Made by a program: the position numbers and the translations under genes. Source: an uncultured Oscillospiraceae bacterium (lineage in GTDB: Bacteria; Bacillota; Clostridia; Oscillospirales; Oscillospiraceae). From it: a stretch of 41,121 nucleotides of DNA. The notes beneath the pieces were generated by a model. That model did not search any database and was not told where the DNA came from. It saw nothing but the letters and a program-made list of their open reading frames with translations. This document shows, in pieces, positions 1-7,075 of this stretch (position 1 is the stretch's first letter; the number at the start of each line of letters is the position of its first letter). Location of the stretch: the NCBI GenBank assembly GCA_947626785.1, contig CANQTO010000019.1, positions 1-41,121 of the forward strand. Reading direction: 5' to 3'.

Positions 1-909
1 GCCGTTGGCGATGGCGAAGGCCAGCATGTCGATCTTCTTGGCGATGCCGATCCCCGCCACGGCGGCGTTGGAGTAGTGGACCAGGAGCTTGTTCAGGGTG
101 ACGTTGGAGAAGATGCCCATCAGGTTCATGATCGAGCTGGGCAGCCCCACCAGCAGCACCTCCTTGGGGATGCCGTCCGAGAGGGAGTAGTACCGGGGAT
201 CCAGGCTCAGGTGGAACTTCCCCCGCTTCCCTAAGATCAGGACCACGAAATACAGCGTGGCGATCAGGTTGGAGAGCATGGTGGCGACGGCCGCGCCCGT
301 GATCTCCAGACGGAAGGCGAAGATGAACACCGGGTCCAGCAGGATGTTGAGGACGCCGCCCAGGGCCACGCCGAAGCTGGCCTGGCCGGAATAGCCCTCC
401 GCCCGGACCAGATGGGCCAGGGCCGCGTTCAGCACCGTGGGCACGGCGCCCACGGTCAGCGTCCAGAAGAGATAGCTGCTGCAAAAACCGTAGGTGTATT
501 CATCGGCCCCCACCGCCGGGAGCACCCAGCCCCGGAGAAAGAAGATCAAAAGTCCGTATGCCAGGGCCGCCGCGGCCGCCGTCCAGATGCAGAAGGCGGA
601 GGCCCGCCGGGCCTTCTCCGTGTCGCCCAGGCCCAGGCTGCGGGAGACCAGGCTGGCGCCCCCGATGCCGAACAGATTGGCCAGGCCCGTGGTCAGGAGG
701 AACAGGGGCAGGGAGAGGGACGCGGCGGCCACCTGGTCCGGGTCGTTGAGCTGGCCGATAAAGAAGGTGTCCGCCATGTTGTAGACGACGGTGATCATCT
801 GGCTGATCACCGTGGGGACCACCAGGGCCAGGACCGCCCTGGGCACGGGCATGGTTTCAAAGAGCTCTGTCTTGTCTGTTTTCGTAGGCACCGGCCTCCT
901 TGACTTCAT
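1..909 (-). CDS. MATE family efflux transporter, N-terminal part (3' end outside window)
   Basis: This is an open frame of 303 codons that runs off the left edge. It encodes a polytopic membrane protein whose N-terminal half is typical of MATE drug or metabolite antiporters: PRAVLALVVPTVISQMITVV leads into TM1, followed by NMADTFFIG, then GIGGASLVSRSLG and LVRAEGYSGQASFGVALGG. About seven hydrophobic segments are visible. MATE proteins usually have about 450 residues, so roughly two thirds is present. The ATG at 909-907 is the first in frame but lies only 2-4 bases from the predicted transcription start. An AGGAGG sits inside the frame at 900-895, too close to GTG 891 to be ideal. The start is therefore uncertain, but the family call is firm. 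The substrate cannot be told. Confidence 0.9.
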   Translation of the reverse strand, partial: MKSRRPVPTKTDKTELFETMPVPRAVLALVVPTVISQMITVVYNMADTFFIGQLNDPDQVAAASLSLPLFLLTTGLANLFGIGGASLVSRSLGLGDTEKARRASAFCIWTAAAAALAYGLLIFFLRGWVLPAVGADEYTYGFCSSYLFWTLTVGAVPTVLNAALAHLVRAEGYSGQASFGVALGGVLNILLDPVFIFAFRLEITGAAVATMLSNLIATLYFVVLILGKRGKFHLSLDPRYYSLSDGIPKEVLLVGLPSSIMNLMGIFSNVTLNKLLVHYSNAAVAGIGIAKKIDMLAFAIANG

Positions 910-918
910 AACGCAGCT

Positions 919-947
919 ATTATATATGAACCGTGGTCATTTGTAAA
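919..947 (-). promoter_or_regulatory. Promoter of the MATE gene
   Basis: On the minus strand TTTACA (947-942) and TATAAT (924-919) are separated by exactly 17 bases. This predicts transcription from about 912, which leaves almost no 5' leader before ATG 909. Confidence 0.75.
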
Positions 948-954
948 GCTGATG

Positions 955-976
955 AAAAAGTCGCCTGGGAGGCGAC
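955..976 (-). terminator. Possible intrinsic terminator upstream of the MATE promoter
   Basis: Read on the minus strand, GTCGCC-TCCCA-GGCGAC forms a 6-bp hairpin followed by TTTTT (959-955). No minus-strand gene lies just upstream, so its likely use is to block antisense read-through into the MATE promoter. It could also be an operator-like inverted repeat next to the divergent plus-strand promoter. Confidence 0.4.
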
Positions 977-979
977 CGC

Positions 980-1008
980 TTGACAGTTTGGAGAGACTAT
1001 ACTATAGT
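980..1008 (+). promoter_or_regulatory. Promoter of the BtpA-like gene
   Basis: TTGACA (980-985), a 17-base spacer and TATAGT (1003-1008) form a near-consensus sigma-A promoter. The predicted start, about 1015, falls at the ribosome-binding site AAAGGAGGGG (1011-1020), so the leader is very short. It is divergent from the MATE promoter. Confidence 0.75.
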
Positions 1009-1026
1009 CAAAAGGAGGGGATACAA

Positions 1027-1755
1027 ATGAAATTTGAAGAGGTATTCGGCACGAAAAAAGCGGTCATCGGGATGATCCATCTGGCGGGCTTTGGTCCGGA
1101 GCAGATCGACGCCCAGGCCCGCCGGGAGATCGAGCAGCTGTACGGCGCGGGAGTGGACGCGGTGCTGGTGGAGAACTACTTCGGCGACGCGGCCGACGTG
1201 ATCCGCACGCTAAAGTTTTTGCAGGAAAATCACCCCGACAAGCCCTACGGCGTGAACATCCTGGGCGACTTTGCCGCCAGCTACCGGCTGGCCCAGGAGT
1301 ACGGGGCCGCCTTCATGCAGGTGGATTCCATCTGCGGCCATCTGAGCCCCACGGCGGACCGGAAGTACGCCGCCGAGATCGGCAAGCTCAGGAGCGGCGG
1401 AAAGCCGGTCTTTGTCCTGGGCGGCGTCCGCTTCAAGTATCAGCCGGTCCGCTCCGGGCGGAGCCTGGAGGAGGACCTGCGCCTGGGCATGGAGCGCTGC
1501 GACGCCATCGTGGTGACGGGGCCCGGCACGGGCGTCAACACGGACCTGGAGAAGATCCGCGCCTTCCGGAAGGTCCTGGGGGACTTCCCCCTGATCGTGG
1601 GGGCGGGCATGACGGCGGAGACCTGCGTACAGCAACTGAGCCTGGCCGACGGGGCCATCGTGGGCAGCACATTTAAGGTGGACGGCCGGACCGAGCGGGA
1701 AGTGGACCCGGAGCGGGTCCGACACTTCATGGAGAGAGTCCGGCTCGTGCGCTAA
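1027..1755 (+). CDS. BtpA/SgcQ family protein
   Basis: A 242-residue TIM-barrel-like protein of the BtpA/SgcQ family. Family features visible are KAVIGMIHLAGFG near the N-terminus, the segment GVDAVLVENYFGDA, MQVDSICGH in the middle, and the C-terminal phosphate-site-like run PLIVGAGMTAETCVQQL...GAIVGSTFKVDG. BtpA was named for a role in photosystem I stability in cyanobacteria, and SgcQ is an uncharacterised E. coli sugar-cluster protein. The family's reaction is not established, so no substrate is proposed. ATG 1027 is chosen because AAAGGAGGGG lies 6 bases upstream; the longer frame from 952 would start before the promoter. The 283-aa gene at 1777 follows after 21 bases, probably in the same transcript. 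Confidence 0.85.
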   Translation: MKFEEVFGTKKAVIGMIHLAGFGPEQIDAQARREIEQLYGAGVDAVLVENYFGDAADVIRTLKFLQENHPDKPYGVNILGDFAASYRLAQEYGAAFMQVDSICGHLSPTADRKYAAEIGKLRSGGKPVFVLGGVRFKYQPVRSGRSLEEDLRLGMERCDAIVVTGPGTGVNTDLEKIRAFRKVLGDFPLIVGAGMTAETCVQQLSLADGAIVGSTFKVDGRTEREVDPERVRHFMERVRLVR

Positions 1756-1776
1756 TGGTTCATTAGGAGGTCCCGA

Positions 1777-2628
1777 ATGGAAAAGAACTGGATCAAGGAG
1801 GGTCTTTTCCGGCTGAAATGGTTCCTCACGCCAGAATACGGCAGGGAAGAGCTGCTGCGGAAGGAGAACCGGGCAGAGGGCGCGGACGAGCGCGGGAACG
1901 ACGCCTTCTCTGACTGCCGGGAGCCGAAAAGCATCGAGCTGACGGGAGAGCAGGACCCGGTCCGCGCCGCCGTCACCCTGGAGCGCATCCGTGGCCGGCG
2001 CTTTATGCAGCCCCGCCGCGCGCTGCCCCGGGAGGGGGACAAATATTGGAAAAAAGCCGCTTTCCGCACCCTGGCCAAGAACTGCGAGACGGGCAGCGCC
2101 GGGGCCATGGAGGAGCTGGCGGCCTTCTTTGAGGCAAAGCAGAAAGAGGACCCGGAGACGGCCTTTTACGGCCTGGCCGCCAATTTCTGGCGCTTCCGGG
2201 CCTGGGAGCGGGGCAGCAAAAAGGCCGGAGCCTGGCTGGAGGCCTGGCTCCGGGAGCCGGAGAACGGGCGGCTTCCGTCGCCCTTCCTGACGGAAAACCT
2301 CAGGGGCACGGCGTCAGGCCGCTGCCTGAACGCCCTGGGCTTTCTGTTCTTTGAGCCGGACCGGGAGTACAGCCTGGACGGGCGGGACGCCGAGGGCGTG
2401 GTGGAGGTCTCCTCCTACGAGAGCGAGGACGGCCCGGACGAGGACGGCTTCGGCCGGGAGATCTATTACGACTGGTGGTATCTGGACGAAAACCTGTGCC
2501 CGCTGCCGGGGGTGGACTGGCTGCACTCCTATTCCAACATCGACCGGCGGGCCAATGAGCGCCGCTTTTCTGCCTGTCATGCCGCCGCCGCGGCGGCCGT
2601 CGCCCGGCGGAAGGAGAAGAAAAAGTAA
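1777..2628 (+). CDS. Hypothetical protein, 283 aa
   Basis: I do not recognise this protein. It is charged and soluble, with no signal peptide or membrane segment. An N-terminal basic/aromatic patch (RLKWFLTPEYGREEL) is followed by an alpha-helical middle (about residues 90-160, rich in Ala, Glu and Trp) that could hold Sel1/TPR-like helices. An acidic stretch around residues 205-230 (SYESEDGPDEDGFG) precedes the aromatic motif EIYYDWWYLDENLCPLPGVDWL. The C-terminus is an Ala run followed by a basic tail ending in RRKEKKK. AGGAGG (1765-1770) is well placed for ATG 1777. It follows the BtpA-like gene by 21 bases and ends at a strong terminator, so the two form a likely operon. Function unknown. 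Confidence 0.75.
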   Translation: MEKNWIKEGLFRLKWFLTPEYGREELLRKENRAEGADERGNDAFSDCREPKSIELTGEQDPVRAAVTLERIRGRRFMQPRRALPREGDKYWKKAAFRTLAKNCETGSAGAMEELAAFFEAKQKEDPETAFYGLAANFWRFRAWERGSKKAGAWLEAWLREPENGRLPSPFLTENLRGTASGRCLNALGFLFFEPDREYSLDGRDAEGVVEVSSYESEDGPDEDGFGREIYYDWWYLDENLCPLPGVDWLHSYSNIDRRANERRFSACHAAAAAAVARRKEKKK

Positions 2629-2640
2629 ATGAAAAACCGA

Positions 2641-2669
2641 GCGCCGCGGGGAAAACCCGCGGCGCTGCC
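2641..2669. terminator. Bidirectional intrinsic terminator
   Basis: GCGCCGCGGG (2641-2650), loop GAAAA, CCCGCGGCGC (2656-2665) form a perfect 10-bp GC stem. CCTTTT follows on the plus side and a run of five T's on the minus side. It lies between convergent genes (1777 plus, aconitase X minus) and can serve both. Confidence 0.85.
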
Positions 2670-2684
2670 TTTTATCCGATTTTC

Positions 2685-3122
2685 TCAGACTGTGACGGTC
2701 CCGTCGGGGCCGACGGTGACGGTCATGCCCGTCTGCACATATTCCAGGAATTCCTCGCCCAGGCTGTCCACCACGGGCATTTTCCCCTCTGTCCACACGG
2801 CCCCTAAGATGGCGCCGGAGGCGGCCAGAGAGTCGATGGGCATGGAGAAGAGCATGCAGGCCGGCTGCTTGTTCAGCGCGCAGGCCGTGTACAGCACCAT
2901 GCCGCCGGTGGTGGAGCCGATGGTCATGGGCAGGCAGAGCGCCTTGCCCAGCATGGGCTTTTTATAGAGATCGGGGTTGTTCTGGTCGCCGCATTTGACC
3001 TCCTTGTCCCCGAACATCAGGGCCATCTGATAGCTGGCCAGGGTGTTGAAGCCGCCCCTGCTCACCAGGGCCTCGGCGGTGCAGGTGCCGGGGACTACCA
3101 CGCGGCCTTTGAACTGTCTCAT
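2685..3122 (-). CDS. Aconitase X, small (swivel, DUF126) subunit
   Basis: A 145-residue protein of the aconitase X swivelling-domain family. Typical parts are the N-terminal FKGRVVVPGTCTAEALVSRG, the GGFNTLASY segment, and the C-terminal stretch from GKALCLPMTIGSTTGG through MLFSMPIDSLAASGAI. Together with the larger catalytic subunit it forms a two-chain AcnX Fe-S hydro-lyase. Its ATG overlaps the TGA of the upstream large-subunit gene (ATGA, 3122-3119), which implies translational coupling and matched amounts. In characterised relatives AcnX acts as cis-3-hydroxy-L-proline dehydratase (bacteria) or mevalonate-5-phosphate dehydratase (archaea). The substrate here is not settled by sequence, though the bacterial setting favours hydroxyproline-type or another small hydroxy acid. 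Confidence 0.9.
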   Translation of the reverse strand: MRQFKGRVVVPGTCTAEALVSRGGFNTLASYQMALMFGDKEVKCGDQNNPDLYKKPMLGKALCLPMTIGSTTGGMVLYTACALNKQPACMLFSMPIDSLAASGAILGAVWTEGKMPVVDSLGEEFLEYVQTGMTVTVGPDGTVTV

Positions 3123-4399
3123 TTTCCGCCCTCCTTCCCGGTGATCATGTCCAGGATCTCCGCCTCGGTGTAGTACCGGGCGCTGGTATAGGTCCGCAGC
3201 TTGTTGGAGGAGGTGACGACCGCCTTGCTCTTGCAGAGGGGGTTGTTCATGTACATCAGCGGGCAGATATAGCTGAGCACCACACCGGCCTCCTTCAGCG
3301 CCGCCGCCCGGTCCTCCTTCTCAAACTCCCGGATCACCGCAGTGGGCGCGGTGAACACCGTGGGGATCGCCACCTTTTTCCGGCCGCTGGCCTTCAGACC
3401 GGCCGTCACCGCGTCTGTCCAGTCCCGCAGCTGCTGGAGGGACATGTGCGGGCAGCCCACAAAGGCCAGCTGGGGCTTGGCGTTGGGATTCTTCCAGATG
3501 ACCGGGTAGCTGGCTTTCACCCGCTCCAGTTCGTTATCGTCGATCACATAGACCTGGGCGCCCTCCGCGATCAGGCTCTCGCCCTGCTCCTTGGCCTCCG
3601 GAGTGAGCCCCTCCACATGGTAGAGCCCCACCGCCCCGTTGGAGGCGGCCGCGGCCCCCATGTCCTTCAGGTAGGCGCAGGCCGCGCCGTCCAGCTCCGT
3701 CCCCAGCCAGGGGCCCATGCCCTTGATGTAGGGGACCTCCTCCATCACCTTCATGCCGATGGCGGAGCCTAAAAGCTGGGCCTCAGGCCGGTTTTTGCAC
3801 CGGACCTCCACCACCCAGCTGGCCTTCCGCCCCTCGTCGGTCAAAAGGCCGAACTCCGGCACGAAGCCCGCGATGGAGCCCATCAGCTCTAAGATCCCGG
3901 AGTTCCGGTTGCAGCGGGCCCCTAAGACGGAGTTGGCGTAGATCACGGCGGAGGACTCCGCCCAGGAGAGCACCTCTCCCTTCTCCGGCTTGTTGCCCAC
4001 CTGGTCCAGATAGCAGGCGCAGGTGTAGGCGTCCTCTCCGGTGATGCCCAGCTTGTTCAGCTGCTCCTCATAGCGCTCCTGCTGGGTGTACATGAGCTTG
4101 GTGAAGACAAAATTGTCCAAAAACGAGGCCGGGACATTCTTGTCCAAAGGCCGGGGGTCCGCGGTGAACTTCTGACCCTGGGGGAGCCCCGCCTGGATGA
4201 GCTGATCGTACAGGTCGTACACCGGGCTCATCACCTTCAGCCCGAAGCTGATGACCGTGTGCCCATACTTGCTCGACACCGGCACCATCCGCTCAGCCCC
4301 GAAGCTGTCCCCGTACATGACCAGCGTCTTGACGATCTTGGCCATGATCTCGCCCTTTTCGCCGTTGAGCAGGGCCTGTTGTTCCGCAGTCAGCTGCAT
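3119..4399 (-). CDS. Aconitase X, large catalytic subunit
   Basis: A 426-residue catalytic subunit of aconitase X. It opens with the family signature LTAEQQALLNGEKGEIMAKI and GAERMVPVSSKYGHTVIS. Cys residues fit to ligate a [2Fe-2S] or [4Fe-4S] cluster, in the contexts TCACYLDQ, GARCNRNSG and YICPLMYMNNPLCKSKAV. It is predicted to dehydrate a small hydroxylated acid together with the DUF126 subunit that follows with a 4-base overlap. GAGGAAGTG upstream of ATG 4399 supports the start, and a strong promoter lies at 4488-4460. No proline racemase, transporter or dehydrogenase of hydroxyproline catabolism is adjacent, so the pathway cannot be read from context. Family assignment is firm; the substrate is open. 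Confidence 0.9.
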   Translation of the reverse strand: MQLTAEQQALLNGEKGEIMAKIVKTLVMYGDSFGAERMVPVSSKYGHTVISFGLKVMSPVYDLYDQLIQAGLPQGQKFTADPRPLDKNVPASFLDNFVFTKLMYTQQERYEEQLNKLGITGEDAYTCACYLDQVGNKPEKGEVLSWAESSAVIYANSVLGARCNRNSGILELMGSIAGFVPEFGLLTDEGRKASWVVEVRCKNRPEAQLLGSAIGMKVMEEVPYIKGMGPWLGTELDGAACAYLKDMGAAAASNGAVGLYHVEGLTPEAKEQGESLIAEGAQVYVIDDNELERVKASYPVIWKNPNAKPQLAFVGCPHMSLQQLRDWTDAVTAGLKASGRKKVAIPTVFTAPTAVIREFEKEDRAAALKEAGVVLSYICPLMYMNNPLCKSKAVVTSSNKLRTYTSARYYTEAEILDMITGKEGGK

Positions 4400-4459
4400 G
4401 ATCGATCACTTCCTCTCTTATTCATTCATCTTTTCAGTGGCTTATGACTCTTTGATAAT

Positions 4460-4488
4460 ACTATAACAGGCAGATGAGGAATTGTCAA
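4460..4488 (-). promoter_or_regulatory. Promoter of the aconitase X operon
   Basis: On the minus strand TTGACA (4488-4483), a 17-base spacer and TATAGT (4465-4460). The predicted start near 4453 gives a leader of about 54 bases to ATG 4399. Confidence 0.8.
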
Positions 4489-4514
4489 TCATTGGAAATC
4501 AAATCGAGTGCCAC

Positions 4515-4543
4515 TTGCCTTTACCGGAAGGGTCCAGTATAAT
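4515..4543 (+). promoter_or_regulatory. Promoter of the Bce-like regulator operon
   Basis: TTGCCT (4515-4520), a 17-base spacer and TATAAT (4538-4543). Transcription should begin near 4550. This excludes the upstream in-frame ATGs at 4482 and 4542 and supports ATG 4575 for the response regulator. Confidence 0.75.
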
Positions 4544-4574
4544 GAATTTGAAAACGAACAGGACGGTAAGGCAT

Positions 4575-5243
4575 ATGCGGAAGATCATGATCATAGAGGA
4601 CGAGCCGGCGGTCCGGGAGGAGCTGGCCCTGGTCCTTGCCAATGAGGGCTACGAGGCGCTCCCGGTCACGGATTTCGGCACGGCTTCGGAACAGGCCCGG
4701 CGGGAGCGGCCGGACCTGATCCTTCTGGACATCGGCCTGCCGGGGTGGGACGGCTTCTCCCTCTGCGCCGCCCTGCGGAAGGCCGTCCCCGCGCCGGTGA
4801 TCTTCGTCACCAGCCGGGACTCCGGGGCGGACGAGGTGCGGGCGTTGAGCCTGGGCGGAGACGATTACATCGCCAAGCCCTACAGCGTGCCCGTGCTGCT
4901 GGCCCGGATCAAGGCGGTCCTGCGCCGCAGCGGCGGCGTGTCCGGCCCGGCGGAGTCCCTGGAGGCGGCGGGCCTGCGCCTGAGCCTGACCAAGGGGACC
5001 TTGACGGCGGCGGGGAAGACCGTGGAGCTCACCCGAAACGAGCTGCAGATCATGGCCTGCCTGATGGAGCGCGCGGGACAGATCGTCTCCCGGGCCGATC
5101 TGCTGGACGCCCTGTGGGACAGCCGGATCTACATCGACGACAACACCCTCAGCGTCAACATGACGCGGCTGCGGGGCAAGCTGGCGGAGCTGGGCCTGCC
5201 GGAGCTCATCCGGACCCGCCGGGGAATGGGGTATCAGCTATGA
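4575..5243 (+). CDS. OmpR/PhoB-family response regulator (BceR-like)
   Basis: A 222-residue DNA-binding response regulator. The receiver domain (about residues 3-115) has acidic-pocket residues E8 and D9, phosphorylation site D52 in LLDIGLPGWDGF, switch T79 and the conserved K101 in AKPYSV. The C-terminal winged helix (about 125-222) carries LTRNELQIMACLMERAG and ends in RTRRGMGYQL. ATG 4575 is chosen because the promoter at 4515-4543 starts transcription after the earlier in-frame ATGs; the SD (AAGG) is weak. The histidine kinase gene overlaps it by ATGA. With the ABC pair downstream this is a Bce-type module, in which the regulator normally activates its own transporter genes in response to cell-wall-active peptides. 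A fitting operator lies at 6230-6245. Confidence 0.93.
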   Translation: MRKIMIIEDEPAVREELALVLANEGYEALPVTDFGTASEQARRERPDLILLDIGLPGWDGFSLCAALRKAVPAPVIFVTSRDSGADEVRALSLGGDDYIAKPYSVPVLLARIKAVLRRSGGVSGPAESLEAAGLRLSLTKGTLTAAGKTVELTRNELQIMACLMERAGQIVSRADLLDALWDSRIYIDDNTLSVNMTRLRGKLAELGLPELIRTRRGMGYQL

Positions 5244-6244
5244 GCCTTGGAGAATTTTTATCCGACCGGCTGGGCCGGATCTGCCTCTGGCTGCTCAGCT
5301 TTGGGGCGGCCGGGCTGTTCCTCTACGCCACCGGCACCCAGGCGGGGGTCCTGGCGCTTTTGCTGGCGGTGCTGCTGCTGATCTTCCTGGCCGTGCAGGC
5401 GGCGGACTTCCTGCGCCAGCGCTCCCGCCTCCGGGAACTGGAGAGCATTTTGGAGGGCCTGGAGGAGAAGTACCTGTTCACCGAGTGCGTCCCCCCGGCG
5501 AAGGGGCTCTATGAGCGCCGCCTGTTCGACCTGATGCGCCGGGCGGGCCGGTCCATGACCGGCGCGGTGTCCGGCGCCCGGGCCTCTCAGCGGGACTACC
5601 GGGAGTATGTAGAGAGCTGGGTCCACGAGATCAAGGCCCCCATCACCGCCGCCCGGCTGGTCTGCCGTCAGGTGGAGGGAGAGCCCCGGCGGAAGCTGGA
5701 CCTGGAGCTTGCCCAGATCGAGGCCCATGTGGAGCGGGCCCTGTTCTACGCCCGGGCGGAGAGCCCGGAGCGGGACTGCGTGATCCGGCCGGTCAGCCTC
5801 TCGGAACTCGTCGCCCAGGCGGTGGAGGACCACCGGACCCTGCTGATGCACAGCGGGGTCCGGATCGAGACGGAGGACCTGGAGCGCCAGGTGTACACGG
5901 ACAAAAAGTGGGCGGCCTTTATCCTCGGCCAGCTGCTCCAGAACGCCGCCCGCTACCGGGGCGGGGACCCGGTCATCAGCATCTCCGCCCAGCCCCTGGG
6001 AGAACGGACCCGGCTCAGCGTCCGGGACAACGGGATCGGCATCCCGGCCCACGAGCTGCCCCGGGTATTCGACCGGGGCTTCACCGGCTCCAACGGCCGC
6101 TCCCGGGGCGGGGCCACCGGCATGGGGCTGTACCTTTGCAAAAAGCTGTCCGGCTTTCTGGACCTGGACATCCAACTGACTTCGGAGGAGGGGAAGGGGA
6201 CCTGTGCGGCCCTCACGTTCCCCGCAAAACTTACAAATTTGTAA
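5240..6244 (+). CDS. Intramembrane-sensing histidine kinase (BceS-like)
   Basis: A 334-residue sensor kinase. Two closely spaced membrane helices (about residues 12-30 and 36-53) have almost no external loop, the mark of intramembrane-sensing BceS/LiaS-type kinases that take their signal from the partner ABC transporter. H129 in SWVHEIKAPI is the phospho-acceptor. The ATPase domain shows the N box QLLQNAARY (N235), G1 DNGIGIP (about 263) and the G2 region GATGMGLYLCKKL. The ATG overlaps the regulator's TGA (5240-5243), so the two are co-translated. The last codons carry a 16-bp palindrome (6230-6245) that looks like the regulator's own binding site. The ATPase gene follows after 72 bases. Confidence 0.93.
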   Translation: MSLGEFLSDRLGRICLWLLSFGAAGLFLYATGTQAGVLALLLAVLLLIFLAVQAADFLRQRSRLRELESILEGLEEKYLFTECVPPAKGLYERRLFDLMRRAGRSMTGAVSGARASQRDYREYVESWVHEIKAPITAARLVCRQVEGEPRRKLDLELAQIEAHVERALFYARAESPERDCVIRPVSLSELVAQAVEDHRTLLMHSGVRIETEDLERQVYTDKKWAAFILGQLLQNAARYRGGDPVISISAQPLGERTRLSVRDNGIGIPAHELPRVFDRGFTGSNGRSRGGATGMGLYLCKKLSGFLDLDIQLTSEEGKGTCAALTFPAKLTNL

Positions 6245-6245
6245 G
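6230..6245. promoter_or_regulatory. BceR-type operator palindrome
   Basis: CTTACAAATTTGTAAG is a perfect 16-bp palindrome spanning the kinase stop codon. It fits the published consensus for BceR-like regulators, TNACA-N4-TGTAA, with no mismatch. It lies about 70 bases before the ABC ATPase gene. No clear -35/-10 pair could be fixed between them, so the promoter is unassigned. Confidence 0.7.
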
Positions 6246-6316
6246 GAAAGTCCAACTCAAATCGATACCAGCGCCGCTCCTTTTGATGTACCATGGGTCC
6301 AAAAGGGGGTTTTATC

Positions 6317-7075
6317 ATGCTGCAAGTGCAGAATATCGAAAAAGTCTACGGGAGCAAAAACAACGTCACCAAGGCCCTGGACCGGGTGAGCTTCGACGTG
6401 GCGGACGGGGAGTTTTTGGTCATCATGGGCGCGTCCGGCAGCGGCAAGACCACGCTGCTCAACTGCGTCTCCACCATCGACACGGTCAGCGCGGGCAAAA
6501 TTCTGATGGACGGGGTCAACGTGGCGGAACTGTCCGAGGACGCTTTGGCGAAGTTTCGCCGGGAGAAGCTGGGCTTCGTGTTCCAGGACTTCAATCTGCT
6601 GGACACTTTGACAGTCGAGGAAAACATCGGCCTGGCCCTCTCCCTGAACCATACGGACCCGAAGACTGTGCAAAACCGGGTCCGGGAGATCGCCGGGAAG
6701 CTGGGCATTTCGGACATTCTCACGAAGTTTCCCTATCAGATCTCCGGCGGACAGAAGCAGCGGACCGCCTGCGCCCGGGCTTTAGTGGCGGGCCAGTCCC
6801 TGCTGCTGGCGGACGAGCCCACCGGCGCGCTGGATTCCAAAGCATCCAAAAATCTGCTGGAGCTCCTGTCCGGCCTGAACCGGGACCTGGGGGCCACCAT
6901 CCTCATGGTCACCCACGACGCCTACAGCGCCAGCTACGCCGGGCGGGTGCTGTTTTTAAAGGACGGCCGGGTCTTCAACGAGCTGCTGAAGGGCGGCCGG
7001 AGCCGCTCCGTGTTCTACCACGAGATCCTGGACGTGCTGGCCGCGCTGGGGGGTGACGTCAGTGACGTACTGTAA
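6317..7075 (+). CDS. Bce-type ABC transporter ATPase
   Basis: A 252-residue ABC ATPase of the MacB/BceA group. Walker A is GASGSGKT (38-45), the Q-loop Q90 is in FVFQDFNLLD, the signature is ISGGQ (142-146), Walker B is LLLADE (162-167) followed by PTGALD, and the switch H200 is in VTHD. The order and spacing are normal, so it should be active. ATG 6317 is preceded by AAAAGGGGG; the longer frame from 6293 has no ribosome site. Its stop codon lies 14 bases inside the permease gene. With that permease it forms a transporter that both removes cell-envelope-targeting peptides from their targets and signals flux to the histidine kinase. The peptide class cannot be told from sequence. Confidence 0.94.
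   Translation: MLQVQNIEKVYGSKNNVTKALDRVSFDVADGEFLVIMGASGSGKTTLLNCVSTIDTVSAGKILMDGVNVAELSEDALAKFRREKLGFVFQDFNLLDTLTVEENIGLALSLNHTDPKTVQNRVREIAGKLGISDILTKFPYQISGGQKQRTACARALVAGQSLLLADEPTGALDSKASKNLLELLSGLNRDLGATILMVTHDAYSASYAGRVLFLKDGRVFNELLKGGRSRSVFYHEILDVLAALGGDVSDVL

Noticed and set aside
952-1026. 25-codon upstream extension of the BtpA-like protein
   Set aside because: It would start before the promoter (980-1008) and skip the AAAGGAGGGG site; the translation has no family match.
4482-4574. Upstream starts (4482, 4542) for the response regulator
   Set aside because: ATG 4542 overlaps the TATAAT -10, and 4482 lies upstream of the promoter; the receiver domain begins at MRKIMIIEDE.
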